Source: Photorhabdus heterorhabditis (GTDB lineage: Bacteria > Pseudomonadota > Gammaproteobacteria > Enterobacterales > Enterobacteriaceae). Taken from it: a DNA stretch of 64,000 bases. The position numbers and the translations under genes were made by a program. The notes below the pieces were generated by a model that was not told the origin of the DNA, did not search any database, and worked only from the letters and a program-made list of their open reading frames with translations. This document shows positions 1-8,334 of the stretch, in pieces (within the stretch, counting starts at the first letter, position 1; each line of letters begins with the position of its first letter). Location of the stretch: contig NZ_RCWA01000019.1 of the NCBI RefSeq assembly GCF_018448905.1, positions 1 through 64,000 of the forward strand. Reading direction: 5' to 3'.

Positions 1-114
1 TTTTTGAAAGGTAATCGACGTATTGCAACACGCTATGAAAAAACAGCACGAAACTATCTGTCGATGGTGAAATTAGGCTGTATTCGACTCTTTTGCCGGA
101 GATTATATAATTAA
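1..114 (+). pseudogene. DDE transposase C-terminal end (IS5-like), cut by the window edge
   Basis: Frame 1 is open from the first base to a TAA at 112-114 and encodes 37 residues containing RRIATRYEKTARNYL, then KLGCIRLF. This is the usual C-terminal signature of IS5-superfamily DDE transposases, where the RRIATRYEK segment follows the last catalytic acidic residue. The upstream part lies outside the window, so it cannot be judged whether the element is complete. Its end directly abuts a truncated Abi_2 gene on the other strand, so this insertion may have removed that gene's 3' part. The family call rests on a remembered motif. Confidence 0.7.
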
Positions 115-150
115 GGGACACTACCTAGAATTAACGACCATTTTCAGGTG

Positions 151-504
151 CTAAAAACTGCATCTTGAAGTTTCTTGGGTATATTCTGATATAGTATGAT
201 CTAGCCTACTGCGAAATTTTATTTCGAGTCGAGAAATTATGCGAAATATGTAATTGCGTAATGATTCATCGAAACGATAAATATCAAGGCCGTTTTCAAA
301 AAAAATGCCATCACGAAATTGCTTTTTCCCTTCTTCATCTTGATACATGAACTGGAATAGGTAAATTTTAAAACGATAATAGCTGATAAATGATAATATG
401 TGTTCAGCTAATGCTTTATTTTTGAAATTTAGCCCCTTTTCCTCTAAATCACTAATAAGGTCTATAGGTTTACGATGCGACTTTGCGTAGGGGATATGAA
501 CCAT
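151..504 (-). pseudogene. Abi_2-family (AbiD/F-like) abortive-infection protein, C-terminally truncated
   Basis: The 117 residues match the N-terminal part of Abi_2 (PF07751) proteins: a basic start (YAKSHRKPIDLISDLEEKGL), a helix ending SFISYYRFKIYLFQF, the FENGLDIYRFDESLRNYIF block, and the ISRLEIKFRSRLDHTISE helix. Full members are about 300 aa, so roughly 60% is missing. The tail after TISEYTQE is probably junction sequence created by the transposase-bearing DNA at 1-114. Abi_2 proteins are phage-defence proteins that stop phage growth by killing or arresting the host; this remnant is unlikely to work. The start ATG (504-502) faces away from a terminator-like hairpin. Confidence 0.7.
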
Positions 505-520
505 GATTTAAGATTCCATA

Positions 521-560
521 AAAAAAACCCGCTTACGTTCCCGGAGGAAGGTAGCGAGCG
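521..560 (-). terminator. Rho-independent terminator-like hairpin, minus strand
   Basis: Read on the minus strand, an imperfect GC-rich hairpin (arms around 528-541 and 545-560) is followed by eight T residues (528-521). It would stop leftward transcription before it enters the Abi_2 remnant. Confidence 0.5.
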
Positions 561-761
561 TTGTCGATACTTGTGTTACCAGAGAAGAGAAAGATGTCAA
601 TAGCATATCAATGGGTTTTTGCCTTAACAGTAGGGTGTTTGATGCTATCTGTTTGTTGCTGTAGGATACTTGTTGCTGATTGTGGCTATTGCCGCCAGCA
701 AGGTGCTAGGGTCACAGATGATGGAAATCATGCTGCTGATGCCGAAAGATATTCGGGATAA
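561..761 (+). CDS. Small hydrophobic ORF of unknown function
   Basis: I do not recognise this gene. The ORF gives 66 aa; an internal ATG at 594 gives 55 aa starting MSIAYQWVFALTVGCLMLSV, a single hydrophobic helix followed by a Cys cluster. A second frame, open from just after a TGA near 650, encodes another hydrophobic run (YLLLIVAIAASKVLG) and then MPKDIRDKPQLRNQLGF. The membrane helix may therefore continue in a different frame, which would mean a frameshifted small membrane protein. A perfect 12-bp-stem terminator follows directly, so the interval behaves like a transcription unit. No convincing RBS decides the start. Confidence 0.3.
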   Translation: MSILVLPEKRKMSIAYQWVFALTVGCLMLSVCCCRILVADCGYCRQQGARVTDDGNHAADAERYSG

Positions 762-804
762 ACCCCAGTTGAGAAATCAACTGGGGTTTTCTCGTTCTTT
801 TTAA
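761..804 (+). terminator. Strong rho-independent terminator
   Basis: A perfect 12-bp stem (AACCCCAGTTGA at 761-772, loop GAAA, TCAACTGGGGTT at 777-788) is followed by the T-rich tract TTCTCGTTCTTTTT. It ends rightward transcription of the small ORF region at 561-761. Confidence 0.9.
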
Positions 805-976
805 TTAAGAAGGCAAAAATTAGTATACGGAAATCCTATTTACTGGTATTTGTTAGTACTATAAATTGTACATCTTTTTTGTCTCAACAGAAGGTACATT
901 CATAGGAAAGCTTTAAGTCATGCGGTTTCTCAGCATCGTGAACATCAGAAAAACACAGATTTTTGGCTTTTATAAC

Positions 977-987
977 TATAGTACTAA
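977..987. promoter_or_regulatory. TATAGTACTAA element upstream of a small gene (candidate operator)
   Basis: TATAGTACTAA at 977-987 is the exact reverse complement of TTAGTACTATA at 853-863, and TAGTACTAA recurs at 2151-2159. The core AGTACT is itself palindromic. The 977 copy lies 20 bp before the ATG at 1007 and would overlap any promoter there, which suits a repressor site. This is inference from repetition only. Confidence 0.3.
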
Positions 988-1006
988 ATGATGATAGAGG
1001 AAGGTT

Positions 1007-1165
1007 ATGCAATCAAAACGCCGAATTTCTGAACTTAAGCAAATGTCCGTAAAAGAACGCAAAATTGAAGGCATGCGTCGAGCTAGGGCTGCTTTTGATC
1101 TGGCTGAACGTACAGGTACGTTAACGAAACGTCCTGTTATCGTTGAGTGCTGTTCTTTTCGTTAG
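1007..1165 (+). CDS. Small basic hypothetical protein (52 aa)
   Basis: The ATG at 1007 has a good Shine-Dalgarno (AGAGGAAGG at about 996-1004), and 52 codons run to TAG at 1163-1165. The product is strongly basic and largely helical (MQSKRRISELKQMSVKERKI, then EGMRRARAAFDLAERTGTLT). It could be a small nucleic-acid-binding or phage-type protein, but I do not recognise the family. A repeated TATAGTACTAA element sits just upstream. Confidence 0.45.
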   Translation: MQSKRRISELKQMSVKERKIEGMRRARAAFDLAERTGTLTKRPVIVECCSFR

Positions 1166-1327
1166 CTTGATAAAGCTTTGTCTGTGACTTCCTTTTGAGT
1201 GGTGGTGAGCTTTTAGGTTGGTTTACCTAGTTCGTAATTATTCTTCGGGTGTTTTACACAGACCCATACACTCAGTTCTCCGTGCTGTTTCTCAATGTAC
1301 TGCATTTTTATCTGGCTATTCGCTTGA

Positions 1328-1540
1328 CTAAGTGAGAATTGAAAGGGATTCATCCCCAGCAAGAGCCATTTTGATTGCTTGTTTCAAGCTTGATCTAATA
1401 TGAAGCTTATCAATGGCATCCTTGATATCTTGCTTTTCATGAGCCATTGTTAATAGCCCTTCAATACCTTTACGGTGAATTAATTTTATAAGCTTATCTA
1501 CTTCGCATAGATTTAAGGCGTTAATATGGGCATTTGTCAT
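1328..1540 (-). CDS. Hypothetical small helical protein (70 aa)
   Basis: The 70-residue ORF has ordinary protein composition, with amphipathic helices such as EVDKLIKLIHRKGIEGLL and LKQAIKMALAGDESL. I recognise no family. The upstream AAGAAAAG (minus strand) is a weak RBS. It overlaps head-to-head by 15 bp with the ORF at 1526-1732, so at most one start is likely to be right. Confidence 0.35.
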   Translation of the reverse strand: MTNAHINALNLCEVDKLIKLIHRKGIEGLLTMAHEKQDIKDAIDKLHIRSSLKQAIKMALAGDESLSILT

Positions 1541-1732
1541 GGTGTAACTTTTCTTGGTGACTCAATGTTGTCGTTTGCCAGTAATAATATCCATGAATTT
1601 ATTCCAGAGAGTTTGTGTCAGCTTGGGCATAGCCTATCAGCGCTGAGTTCTCTATTACCGATGCTGTTTACCATGTATGAAAAAGCGAGTGGTGAATATC
1701 GTCGTAGAACTTCGAAAAACGAGATAAAATAG
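1526..1732 (+). CDS. Hypothetical small ORF (68 aa)
   Basis: The ORF encodes MGICHGVTFLGDSMLSFASN and continues to a basic C-terminus (YRRRTSKNEIK). No family is recognised. The main support is the perfect 11-bp-stem hairpin immediately downstream at 1745-1777. The start is uncertain; the internal Met at residue 14 is an alternative that would avoid the overlap with the minus-strand ORF. Confidence 0.3.
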   Translation: MGICHGVTFLGDSMLSFASNNIHEFIPESLCQLGHSLSALSSLLPMLFTMYEKASGEYRRRTSKNEIK

Positions 1733-1744
1733 CTTTGTCAAATG

Positions 1745-1777
1745 AAACCGGAAAATTTTTGGATGGTTTTCCGGTTT
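1745..1777. terminator. Bidirectional terminator-like hairpin
   Basis: The arms AAACCGGAAAA (1745-1755) and TTTTCCGGTTT (1767-1777) pair perfectly around an 11-nt loop. The A/T-rich stem ends give a short T run in either direction. Confidence 0.65.
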
Positions 1778-2188
1778 AAAGGCATAAACTATCGCCGACA
1801 GGGTGTTCGATACTCATCAGAGCTGATTTTTCCCTTTCCCGAGGTCTGAACTGGCATCGAGATGTCGTCACCGTGCACTTTGCCCGGCATCAGCACGCAC
1901 TAGACGTAGAATATTGAGGGCTGTTTTTGCCTCGATCAGCACGTTCAAAAAAGTATTGAATGCCATCTGGTGTAGGGGCTTCTGTCCAGCCAGTTGTCCG
2001 CCATTTTTTCATTAACATCGCGGAGTAAGCCCTCGGAGACAAACGAGACTGAGTTGTTGCGGACCGGTAGGATGACATATTGGGCATCTTCCCGTATTTT
2101 TGAGGAAAAGAAAACAATGCGTCATCATAACGTAACAAATATTACGGTTGTAGTACTAAGTTTCCACGTAGCTTACGTATAATTCTCA
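1778..2188. other. 411-bp stretch without a convincing gene
   Basis: Only short ORFs are found on either strand, and none has recognisable motifs or an RBS. One minus-strand frame (about 1877-1930) reads EAKTALNILRLV before a stop, faintly like the C-terminus of IS605-type TnpB proteins, but too short to call. The third TAGTACTAA copy lies at 2151-2159. It is probably eroded mobile DNA. Confidence 0.5.
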
Positions 2189-3019
2189 CTAACCCCGATT
2201 AATTTCTTTAAATTTCTGGATAGTGTGTTTGATGGCCTGTTCTGTTGGCAAACGTTCCATTGAACTAGCACCATAGAACCCATGGCAATTGGGGCAATGA
2301 GCCATAATATAGGCGACATCTTCCGGTTCTAAAATTGGGCCACCGTGACATAAAGTAATAATGTCATTTCGGATAGCTTTAGCTGCCGAAGCACAAGCGT
2401 TAATGATTGGTATACAAGATTTCAGATCATATGATGTATTAGCACTAATATCACCGCCAATGGTTAGCCCCAGATGTACGACGATGATATCAGCACCTGC
2501 TTGTGCCATAGCCTCAGCCTCTTTTTCATTGAAAACATAAGGCGTGGTCATCATTCCTTTTTCATGTGCCAGGAGAATAAGCTTCACCTCCAGTGCATAG
2601 CCCATGCCTGTTTCTTCCAGGTTTTTTCTGAACTTTCCATCAATAAGTCCTACCGTTGGGAAGTTCTGAATACCAGCAAAACCTTGTGCCTTCAGTTCAT
2701 CCAGGAAAAGAGATAAATTACAGAATGGATCAGTACCACAGACACCCGCCAATACAGGTGTTTCCTTAACTATCGGTAATATTTCATTACCCATTTCTCT
2801 GACAATTTCATTTGCATTACCGTATGGCATTAATCCGGCCAATGATCCTCTGCCCGCCATTCTGAAGCGGCCAGAATTATATATGACAATGAGGTCGGCC
2901 CCTCCTGCTTCTTCGCAACGCGCCGAAAGACCAGAGCCTGCACTCGCGCCAATAATAGTTTCGTTACGTTCGACTTTTTGTCTTATAGTTTCAATAATCT
3001 GATTATATTTTTTCTGCAT
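2189..3019 (-). CDS. PEP-hydrolase-like TIM-barrel protein (PF09370-type)
   Basis: The 276-aa protein matches the phosphoenolpyruvate hydrolase-like/TIM-barrel signal family: [20 protein letters not shown] near the N-terminus, [64 protein letters not shown] and [14 protein letters not shown]. The length is normal. In many bacteria this gene lies beside a Tm-1-like gene, and in some eukaryotes the two are fused; the substrate is not firmly established. Here it overlaps the end of the upstream Tm-1-like gene by 17 bp, which implies translational coupling. Start: ATG at 3019-3017. The protein is cytoplasmic, with no signal peptide. Confidence 0.85.
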   Translation of the reverse strand: MQKKYNQIIETIRQKVERNETIIGASAGSGLSARCEEAGGADLIVIYNSGRFRMAGRGSLAGLMPYGNANEIVREMGNEILPIVKETPVLAGVCGTDPFCNLSLFLDELKAQGFAGIQNFPTVGLIDGKFRKNLEETGMGYALEVKLILLAHEKGMMTTPYVFNEKEAEAMAQAGADIIVVHLGLTIGGDISANTSYDLKSCIPIINACASAAKAIRNDIITLCHGGPILEPEDVAYIMAHCPNCHGFYGASSMERLPTEQAIKHTIQKFKEINRG

Positions 3020-4247
3020 AAGAAATTCCCTGGTGTTCTACAATTTCCTTGAATTGTTGTATTACAAGAGCACAAAATTGTGGTGAATTGATGTGAAAAG
3101 GTGTTTTTATAACTTTTCGTAATTCTGTTTGTTTTATTGTTTTTTTTAGTCCATGACAGAAAGCCTGTGTTGATGCAGGTAAATAAAAAGGTTGTTCAGG
3201 GCAATCTAGTGCAGAGAATCCGCCTTCCGGAATAATGAATCGAATAGGTCCATCACACTTATTAAGTTTGTTCCCTATCCAGATACCAAGCTGATAGTTT
3301 TCTTCAGGTGTGGTTCGCATCAATGTCACCTGAGAGTTGTGATCAAAAAATAGCCTGTTGCTGTAGCGTTCTGGAATGGTGTCCTTTGCACCAAAGTTAA
3401 CTATGTCCAAAGCACCAGCACTGCCGATCCACGGAATAGCTTTTTTTGCAATGACGTCTAAACGTGTGTCAGGACAACCCAAAACACCCCCAAATAACAG
3501 ATCGGCAATTTCTGTTAATGTAATATCTAAAACACAAACTAATTCGCCGTCCTTAGCCAATTTCTCCATGCTTGTTCCACCATTGCCGGTAGCATGAAAA
3601 GCCAAGCAATCGTATTGAGTATTTAACTCAGTCGTGAGCTGATTAATGCACGGCGTCGTCACACCAAACATCGTCAACCCTAAAGCGGGTTTATGAATAT
3701 CAGTCAATGGCGTAAAATAATTGACAGAGCCCGCCATCATATTTGCAGCATTAGACAAGACTGAACGAGAAATACGGTTGAGTCCGTTGAGATCGGTTAC
3801 TGTATAAAGCATGGCAATATCGCTGGCCCTGACGTAGGCCGAGACATTTCCTGACGCCATCGTTGATACCATGATTTTAGGCAAACCGATCGGCAGGCTC
3901 TGCATAGCCGGCGTAATCAGCGCTGTTCCGCCTGAGCCGCCGATACCAATCACTCCCGCGATATCGTCGATTGAACTGTTCAGGAAATGCGTGAGGGCGA
4001 CAGACATCGCGGTTATCGCTTTATTCCGTACGCCACAAAAAACGGGATCAGCGCCAGCGGGATGATACTCAGCCACCTGAAGTGAATGAATATCTATCTT
4101 GTTATTCTGATAATTTTTCCCAGGAATTGATGTAGACACATCAATGATGATTGAATCAACTCCTGCGAGGTGTAAACAATATTTCAACCAGACCAGCTCG
4201 TCCAGTTTTGTGTCTGCTGTGCCAACGACAACCACAAATCGCGTCAT
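3003..4247 (-). CDS. Tm-1-like ATP-binding protein (UPF0261)
   Basis: From [18 protein letters not shown] the protein is 414 aa, the usual UPF0261/Tm-1-like length. It carries the N-terminal ATP-binding signature [13 protein letters not shown], the glycine-rich [20 protein letters not shown], and the C-terminal [13 protein letters not shown] motif. Plant Tm-1 binds tobamovirus replication protein; the bacterial role is unknown. An in-frame upstream ATG at 4334 would add 29 residues, but ATG 4247 has a good RBS (GGGGTG) and leaves the palindrome at 4297-4312 outside the gene, so 4247 is preferred. It runs as an operon with the PEP-hydrolase-like gene and faces away from a TetR gene. It is the intact partner of a truncated copy at 6774-7484. 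Confidence 0.85.
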   Translation of the reverse strand: MTRFVVVVGTADTKLDELVWLKYCLHLAGVDSIIIDVSTSIPGKNYQNNKIDIHSLQVAEYHPAGADPVFCGVRNKAITAMSVALTHFLNSSIDDIAGVIGIGGSGGTALITPAMQSLPIGLPKIMVSTMASGNVSAYVRASDIAMLYTVTDLNGLNRISRSVLSNAANMMAGSVNYFTPLTDIHKPALGLTMFGVTTPCINQLTTELNTQYDCLAFHATGNGGTSMEKLAKDGELVCVLDITLTEIADLLFGGVLGCPDTRLDVIAKKAIPWIGSAGALDIVNFGAKDTIPERYSNRLFFDHNSQVTLMRTTPEENYQLGIWIGNKLNKCDGPIRFIIPEGGFSALDCPEQPFYLPASTQAFCHGLKKTIKQTELRKVIKTPFHINSPQFCALVIQQFKEIVEHQGISYAEKI

Positions 4248-4296
4248 AGTGTTCACCCCATGTGGCATACCTAGTTCAAAGACGAATGTAAACCTA

Positions 4297-4312
4297 TTGT
4301 AATATTTTACAA
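4297..4312. promoter_or_regulatory. Candidate TetR operator between divergent genes
   Basis: TTGTAA-TATT-TTACAA, with perfect 6-bp arms, lies in the 140-bp intergenic region between the Tm-1-like gene and the TetR gene. It sits inside a wider GAATGT...ACATTC pairing (4284-4317). The 16-bp core is kept exactly at 7534-7549 in the duplicated copy. Confidence 0.45.
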
Positions 4313-4387
4313 CATTCAAGTTATTTTTTATCATTAGTGATATTTATTACTGTGAATGCTATACGGTTAAAACTTTAAGGGGGTTAA

Positions 4388-5008
4388 ATGATCCTGTTTA
4401 ATGAAGAAAATTTGTCACCAGTCCGGCGTCGTACCCTGGAACGTATCACTCATTCAGCTCTGAAGTTATATCGTGAAAAAAAATTTCCGTCTCCTGAAGA
4501 GATTGCTAATGAAGCTGAATATGCGAAGGTCACGTTGCGCAGCTATTTTTCAACCCACAGTGATTTTGTCGAATACGTTGTAAAACAAGTCATTGGATCA
4601 TTCGTTATTCCCCCGATGGGCAATGATGCAGAAGAAAATATTGAGAAATTATTACGATGGGGTTATGAAGAAATCGAAGCCAATGAGGCCCTGATGAGGG
4701 ATGCCTTACGCATTTCTCAGTTACGCTGGCAGGAGTCTTTATCCGGCGAAGATAACGACAAACGACCTGTTTTGAAGAAAAAAAGTAACCGCAAAGAGAC
4801 ACTTTCTACGGCGTTAGCGCCGCTAAAAGGTCAGCTTAAAGATGACACAATACATAAGATTATTATGTTGATTTCAGTTTTATATGGTACAGAGGCTATG
4901 ACTATTCTGAAAGACACTTTTGGTTTAGAAAACGACGGAATCATCAACTTAACGAGTTGGGCTGCCAAGTTGATTGTTCGGCAGGCCATTAATGAGGAGC
5001 TAAAATAA
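4388..5008 (+). CDS. TetR/AcrR-family regulator (copy A)
   Basis: The 206-aa protein has an N-terminal TetR helix-turn-helix: RRTLERITHSALKLYREKKF, then PSPEEIANEAEYAKVTLRSY and FSTHSDFVEYVV (residues about 12-60). The C-terminal ligand domain is all-helical and unassigned. It is divergent from the Tm-1/PEP-hydrolase-like pair with a palindrome between them, the layout of a local repressor. RBS AAGGGGG precedes ATG 4388. A second, almost identical copy lies at 7625-8245; the visible protein differences include N5/D5, A98/T98 and two in the 124-127 region. Confidence 0.85.
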   Translation: MILFNEENLSPVRRRTLERITHSALKLYREKKFPSPEEIANEAEYAKVTLRSYFSTHSDFVEYVVKQVIGSFVIPPMGNDAEENIEKLLRWGYEEIEANEALMRDALRISQLRWQESLSGEDNDKRPVLKKKSNRKETLSTALAPLKGQLKDDTIHKIIMLISVLYGTEAMTILKDTFGLENDGIINLTSWAAKLIVRQAINEELK

Positions 5009-5043
5009 TCAGAAGATCATTTTTTAACACAAAGAGTAAAGAA

Positions 5044-5077
5044 ACCGGGCACAAGGCCCGGTAAAAGTTTCTTTTGG
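5044..5077 (+). terminator. Terminator after TetR copy A
   Basis: The stem ACCGGGC (5044-5050) / GCCCGGT (5056-5062) is followed by AAAAGTTTCTTTT. The hairpin is short but well placed 36 bp after the TetR stop codon. Confidence 0.6.
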
Positions 5078-5207
5078 TACCGATAATTTTTGTTACCAAT
5101 CCTCTGATTAGATTAGATATAACCTGAGTTCTGGATAAAAACATTGAACTCAATGCCTGTTCGGAAAACAGAGTTTTCGACCAAGAAAATTAAAGTGATG
5201 ATATAAA

Positions 5208-5393
5208 GGTCGTACCATCTGGCTCTTCACCGGCGCTGACAAAGGTGGCGAACGAGCGGCCCTTCTGTACAGTCTTATCGGTACCTGTCGGCTAAAGAAA
5301 GTGGATCCCGAGGTCTGGTTACGCCATGTCATTAGTCATATTGTGGACTGGCCTGCAAACCGGGTGCATGAACGGGTCGATCTCACTTCTTAG
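5208..5393 (+). pseudogene. IS66-family transposase C-terminal remnant
   Basis: An open stretch of 61 codons ending TAG at 5391-5393 reads WLFTGADKGGERAALLYSLI, then GTCRLKKVDPEVWLRHVISH and VHERVDLTS. This corresponds to the end of the DDE domain plus the IS66_C domain (consensus near NWLF.GS..G..RAA....L). No start or upstream domain remains. Confidence 0.75.
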
Positions 5394-5551
5394 CCACCGT
5401 CAATATGGTTTGAATGTGCTGCTTACATAGGGGAGCGGGAGTATTTGAATATTCATCACTATTAATAAATCAGAGTTATTACCAAAGAAAGCGCTCCCGA
5501 CCTTGATTAAGAGATATCAATAAAGGTTCAAAGGTAGCGCTTAAATTATAT
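5394..5551. other. Spacer after the IS66 remnant
   Basis: No ORF of note. The sequence probably includes the outer end of the IS66-like element, but no clear terminal inverted repeat could be matched without its partner. Confidence 0.4.
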
Positions 5552-5773
5552 TTACAACTTTCTCATGTGAATTTTTAAAAGAGTTTTAACCAACCCTGGA
5601 TTATTAATAACATTAGCATCTCTTTCCTCATTATATGCGATAAGAGTACGATAAATTTCTTGATTTATATCACACGCCAGTGTAATAAGACCCGATAAGG
5701 GTTATGAACATTCTTTAGTTATTTTTTCAAGGATCACCTCATATAAAGAAGTTGCCAGACCTGATATATGCAT
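5552..5773 (-). pseudogene. Unrecognised small gene with an in-frame stop
   Basis: On the minus strand an ATG at 5773-5771 starts a frame that runs 23 codons to TAA and then continues in the same frame (ITLACDINQEIYRTLIAYNE) to a second TAA at 5554-5552, 74 codons in all. The composition on both sides of the internal stop is protein-like, which suggests a nonsense mutation in a small helical protein of unknown family. Two separate tiny ORFs is the alternative. Confidence 0.3.
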
Positions 5774-5907
5774 AGCTTGATCTAATGAAACCTATTTTTT
5801 TATAGTACCCCCTCTGAATACACAAAAATCATGGTGAATTTAAATTAGAATTGGATAGCATATCGACTATTATCATTAGTGCTGTTATTCAAATAATTTC
5901 GAAAATT

Positions 5908-6144
5908 TTACTTAATGAGATCCCCGTTCTGATTAAAATATCGACTTGGCCAAATTTCTGAAGGATGTACTCCTAGTCTGTCCGCAATAATCCTCTCCCC
6001 TTTAGGCCACCGGCGTATTAATGCATTAGATAGTGTCGATGGACTCAGGCCCGATTCCCTTGATAATGCGGCAAGTGTGGTGCCGCGTTTACGCAATGCA
6101 GCAATAATATCTGCCGGATGCCAGTCATTTTGAGTCGTTATCAT
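5908..6144 (-). CDS. Ner/Nlp-family DNA-binding protein
   Basis: The 78-aa protein closely follows the Mu Ner / SfsB (Nlp) pattern: DWHPADIIAALRKRGTTLAA, LSRESGLSPSTLSNAL as the helix-turn-helix, RRWPKGERIIADRLGVHPSE, then IWPSRY. Phage Ner represses early transcription; chromosomal relatives are regulators of prophage origin. Full length for the family (about 75-90 aa). It stands alone among mobile-element debris, so it is probably a prophage relic that may still be expressed. Confidence 0.85.
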   Translation of the reverse strand: MITTQNDWHPADIIAALRKRGTTLAALSRESGLSPSTLSNALIRRWPKGERIIADRLGVHPSEIWPSRYFNQNGDLIK

Positions 6145-6425
6145 CTCTGTTTACTTCCCCTAATTGATTTATGGTGGCTATTCAAATAGGATGCATGAAT
6201 CAGTGTTCATTTCCGGCGAGTAAAACCAAAACCTCTCCCACCAGAACCGCCATGAAAAGGCTAATAACAGACACATCGGCAAAAAATTTCTTACCAATGT
6301 CCATGAACACAGGACCATGATTCCTAGTTATTGATCAAATTACTATTACTAAAAAACGTCCTTGTCATTCATGCCCATTACTGTTGCAAGTAATGTTTTG
6401 CGTTATTACCCTGCCAAAATAATTT
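6145..6425. other. Gene-free spacer
   Basis: AT-rich DNA with no ORF, hairpin or repeat that I can support. Confidence 0.5.
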
Positions 6426-6650
6426 TCATTTTGATTCCAAAAAGTTTTTCACTTTATTGTGAGATAAACTGGGATTATTGGTGAATTTTAAGGACAAGAC
6501 TAAAGCTGAGCATCCTTGTTCAAAGTGAACAATGTCTTTATGCCCTGAAGTGCATGAATGTCCAATCCAAAAAATATCGGCTAATTCCGTTGGTTTCATC
6601 AATGGATCTCGCCTGAGCCGTTTTAAGATTTCTTTCTGATTCTCTGACAT
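6426..6650 (-). CDS. Hypothetical protein (74 aa)
   Basis: The ORF starts MSENQKEILKRLRRDPLMKP and continues through a Cys/His-containing middle (IGHSCTSGHKDIVHFEQGCS). The N-terminal KEILKRLRRDPLMKPTELA resembles a short winged-helix start, but the family is not recognised, and the abrupt change of character after residue 30 suggests a fusion at a deletion junction. Confidence 0.3.
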   Translation of the reverse strand: MSENQKEILKRLRRDPLMKPTELADIFWIGHSCTSGHKDIVHFEQGCSALVLSLKFTNNPSLSHNKVKNFLESK

Positions 6651-6773
6651 ATCAAATCATTAAAACCCTTATTGTTAAATGGATATTTTTATTTCATTGA
6701 TGATCAACAGTAAAGACAGTTTTTTATTTTAATTAGAATAAAAAATCGTAAATTTCATTAAAGGGATTTCATA

Positions 6774-7484
6774 TTAAAAAATGCTTTCAGCTTGTTTAAA
6801 CACTTTATTTCTTATTAATTTAGGTTCAATAATCAAACTTAACTCACAGGTAATAATCCGAACAACAACCAAATAATCTTTAATGTTAGTCTGATTAATG
6901 CACGGAGTTGTCACACCAAACATCGTCAACCCTAAAGCGGGTTTATGAATATCAGCCAATGGCGTAAAATAATTGACAGAGCCAACCATCATATTTGCAG
7001 CATTAGACAAGGCTGAACGAGAAATACGGTTGAGTCCGTTGAGATCGGTTACCGTATAAAACATGGCAATATCGCTGGCCCTAACGTAGGCCGAGACATT
7101 CCCTGACATCATCGCTGATACCATGATTTTAGGTAAACCGATCGGCAGGCTTTGCATAGCCGGAGTGATCAGCGTTGTTCCGCCGATACCAATCATCCCC
7201 GCGATATCGTCGATTGAGCTGTTCAGGAAATTCGTGAGGGCGACAAACATCGCGGTTATCGCTTTATTCCGCACGTCACAAAAAACAGTGTCAGCGGGAT
7301 GATACTCAGCCACCGGAAGTGAATGAATATCTATCTTGTTATTCTGATAATTTTTCCCAGGAATTGATGCAAACACATCAATGATGATTGAATCAACTCC
7401 TGCGAGGTATAAATAATATTTCAACCAGACCAGTTCGTCCAGTTTTGTGTCTGCTGTGCCAACGACAACCACAAATCGCGTCAT
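6774..7484 (-). pseudogene. Truncated second copy of the Tm-1-like gene
   Basis: Residues from [18 protein letters not shown] to TTPCINQ are nearly identical to the N-terminal half of the intact gene at 3003-4247. Homology stops at 6891 and is followed by about 35 unrelated codons ending at 6774. It also has small in-frame losses (HPAGADPVF to [18 protein letters not shown] to GIGGTTLI), the second within the glycine-rich loop, so even the remaining domain is probably damaged. The start is taken at ATG 7484 by analogy with the intact copy; the frame is open up to ATG 7571. The PEP-hydrolase-like partner is absent here. Confidence 0.8.
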
Positions 7485-7533
7485 AGTGTTCACCCTATGT
7501 GGTATACCTAGTTCAAAGACGAATGTAAACCTA

Positions 7534-7549
7534 TTGTAATATTTTACAA
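7534..7549. promoter_or_regulatory. Candidate TetR operator, copy B
   Basis: TTGTAA-TATT-TTACAA is identical to the palindrome at 4297-4312 and lies in the same position between the truncated Tm-1 copy and TetR copy B. Confidence 0.4.
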
Positions 7550-7624
7550 CATGCAAGTTATTTTTTATCATTAGTGATATTTTTTATTATGAATGCTATA
7601 CGGTTAAAACTTTAAGGGGGTTAA

Positions 7625-8245
7625 ATGATCCTGTTTGATGAAGAAAATCTGTCGCCAGTGCGGCGGCGTACCCTGGAACGTATCACTCATTCAGCTCTGA
7701 AGTTATATCGAGAAAAAAAATTTCCGTCTCCTGAAGAGATTGCTAATGAAGCTGAATATGCGAAGGTCACGTTGCGCAGCTACTTTTCAACCCACAGTGA
7801 TTTTGTCGAATACGTTGTAAAACAAGTTATTGGATCATTCGTTATCCCCCCGATGGGCAATGATGCAGAGGAAAATATCGAGAAATTATTACGATGGGGT
7901 TATGAAGAAATAGAAACCAATGAGGCCCTGATGAGGGATGCCTTACGCATTTCTCAGTTACGCTGGCAGGAATCTTTATCCGGTGAAGATAACCATAAAC
8001 GATCTGTTTTGAAGAAAAAAAGTAACCGCAAAGAGACACTTTCTACGGCGTTAGCGCCGCTAAAAGGTCAGCTTAAAGATGACACAATACATAAGATTAT
8101 TATGTTGATTTCAGTTTTATATGGTACAGAGGCTATGACTATTCTGAAAGACACTTTTGGTTTAGAAAACGACGGAATCATCAACTTAACGAGTTGGGCT
8201 GCCAAGTTGATTGTTCGGCAGGCCATTAACGAAGAGCTAAAATAA
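7625..8245 (+). CDS. TetR/AcrR-family regulator (copy B)
   Basis: The 206-aa protein is almost identical to the regulator at 4388-5008, with only a handful of substitutions (for example D5 for N5, T98 for A98, HKRS for DKRP around residues 124-127). The HTH region is intact and the RBS AAGGGGG is kept. Since its divergent partner is truncated, it is now an orphan regulator that could still act at the operator of copy A. Confidence 0.85.
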   Translation: MILFDEENLSPVRRRTLERITHSALKLYREKKFPSPEEIANEAEYAKVTLRSYFSTHSDFVEYVVKQVIGSFVIPPMGNDAEENIEKLLRWGYEEIETNEALMRDALRISQLRWQESLSGEDNHKRSVLKKKSNRKETLSTALAPLKGQLKDDTIHKIIMLISVLYGTEAMTILKDTFGLENDGIINLTSWAAKLIVRQAINEELK

Positions 8246-8300
8246 TCAGAAGACCATTTTTTAACACAAAGGGTAAAAAAACCGGGTACGAGGCCCTAAT

Positions 8301-8334
8301 GCCAGTCAGTTAAGCTGACTGGCCTTTCTTTTTA
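8301..8334. terminator. Strong hairpin terminator after TetR copy B
   Basis: The stem GCCAGTCAG (8301-8309) / CTGACTGGC (8315-8323) with loop TTAAG is followed by CTTTCTTTTTA. It also covers the 3' end of the minus-strand transposase fragment, so it may serve both strands. Confidence 0.8.

Noticed and set aside
1877-1930. Minus-strand EAKTALNILRLV resembling the C-terminus of a TnpB protein
   Set aside because: Too short, and no zinc-ribbon cysteines or upstream domain are visible.
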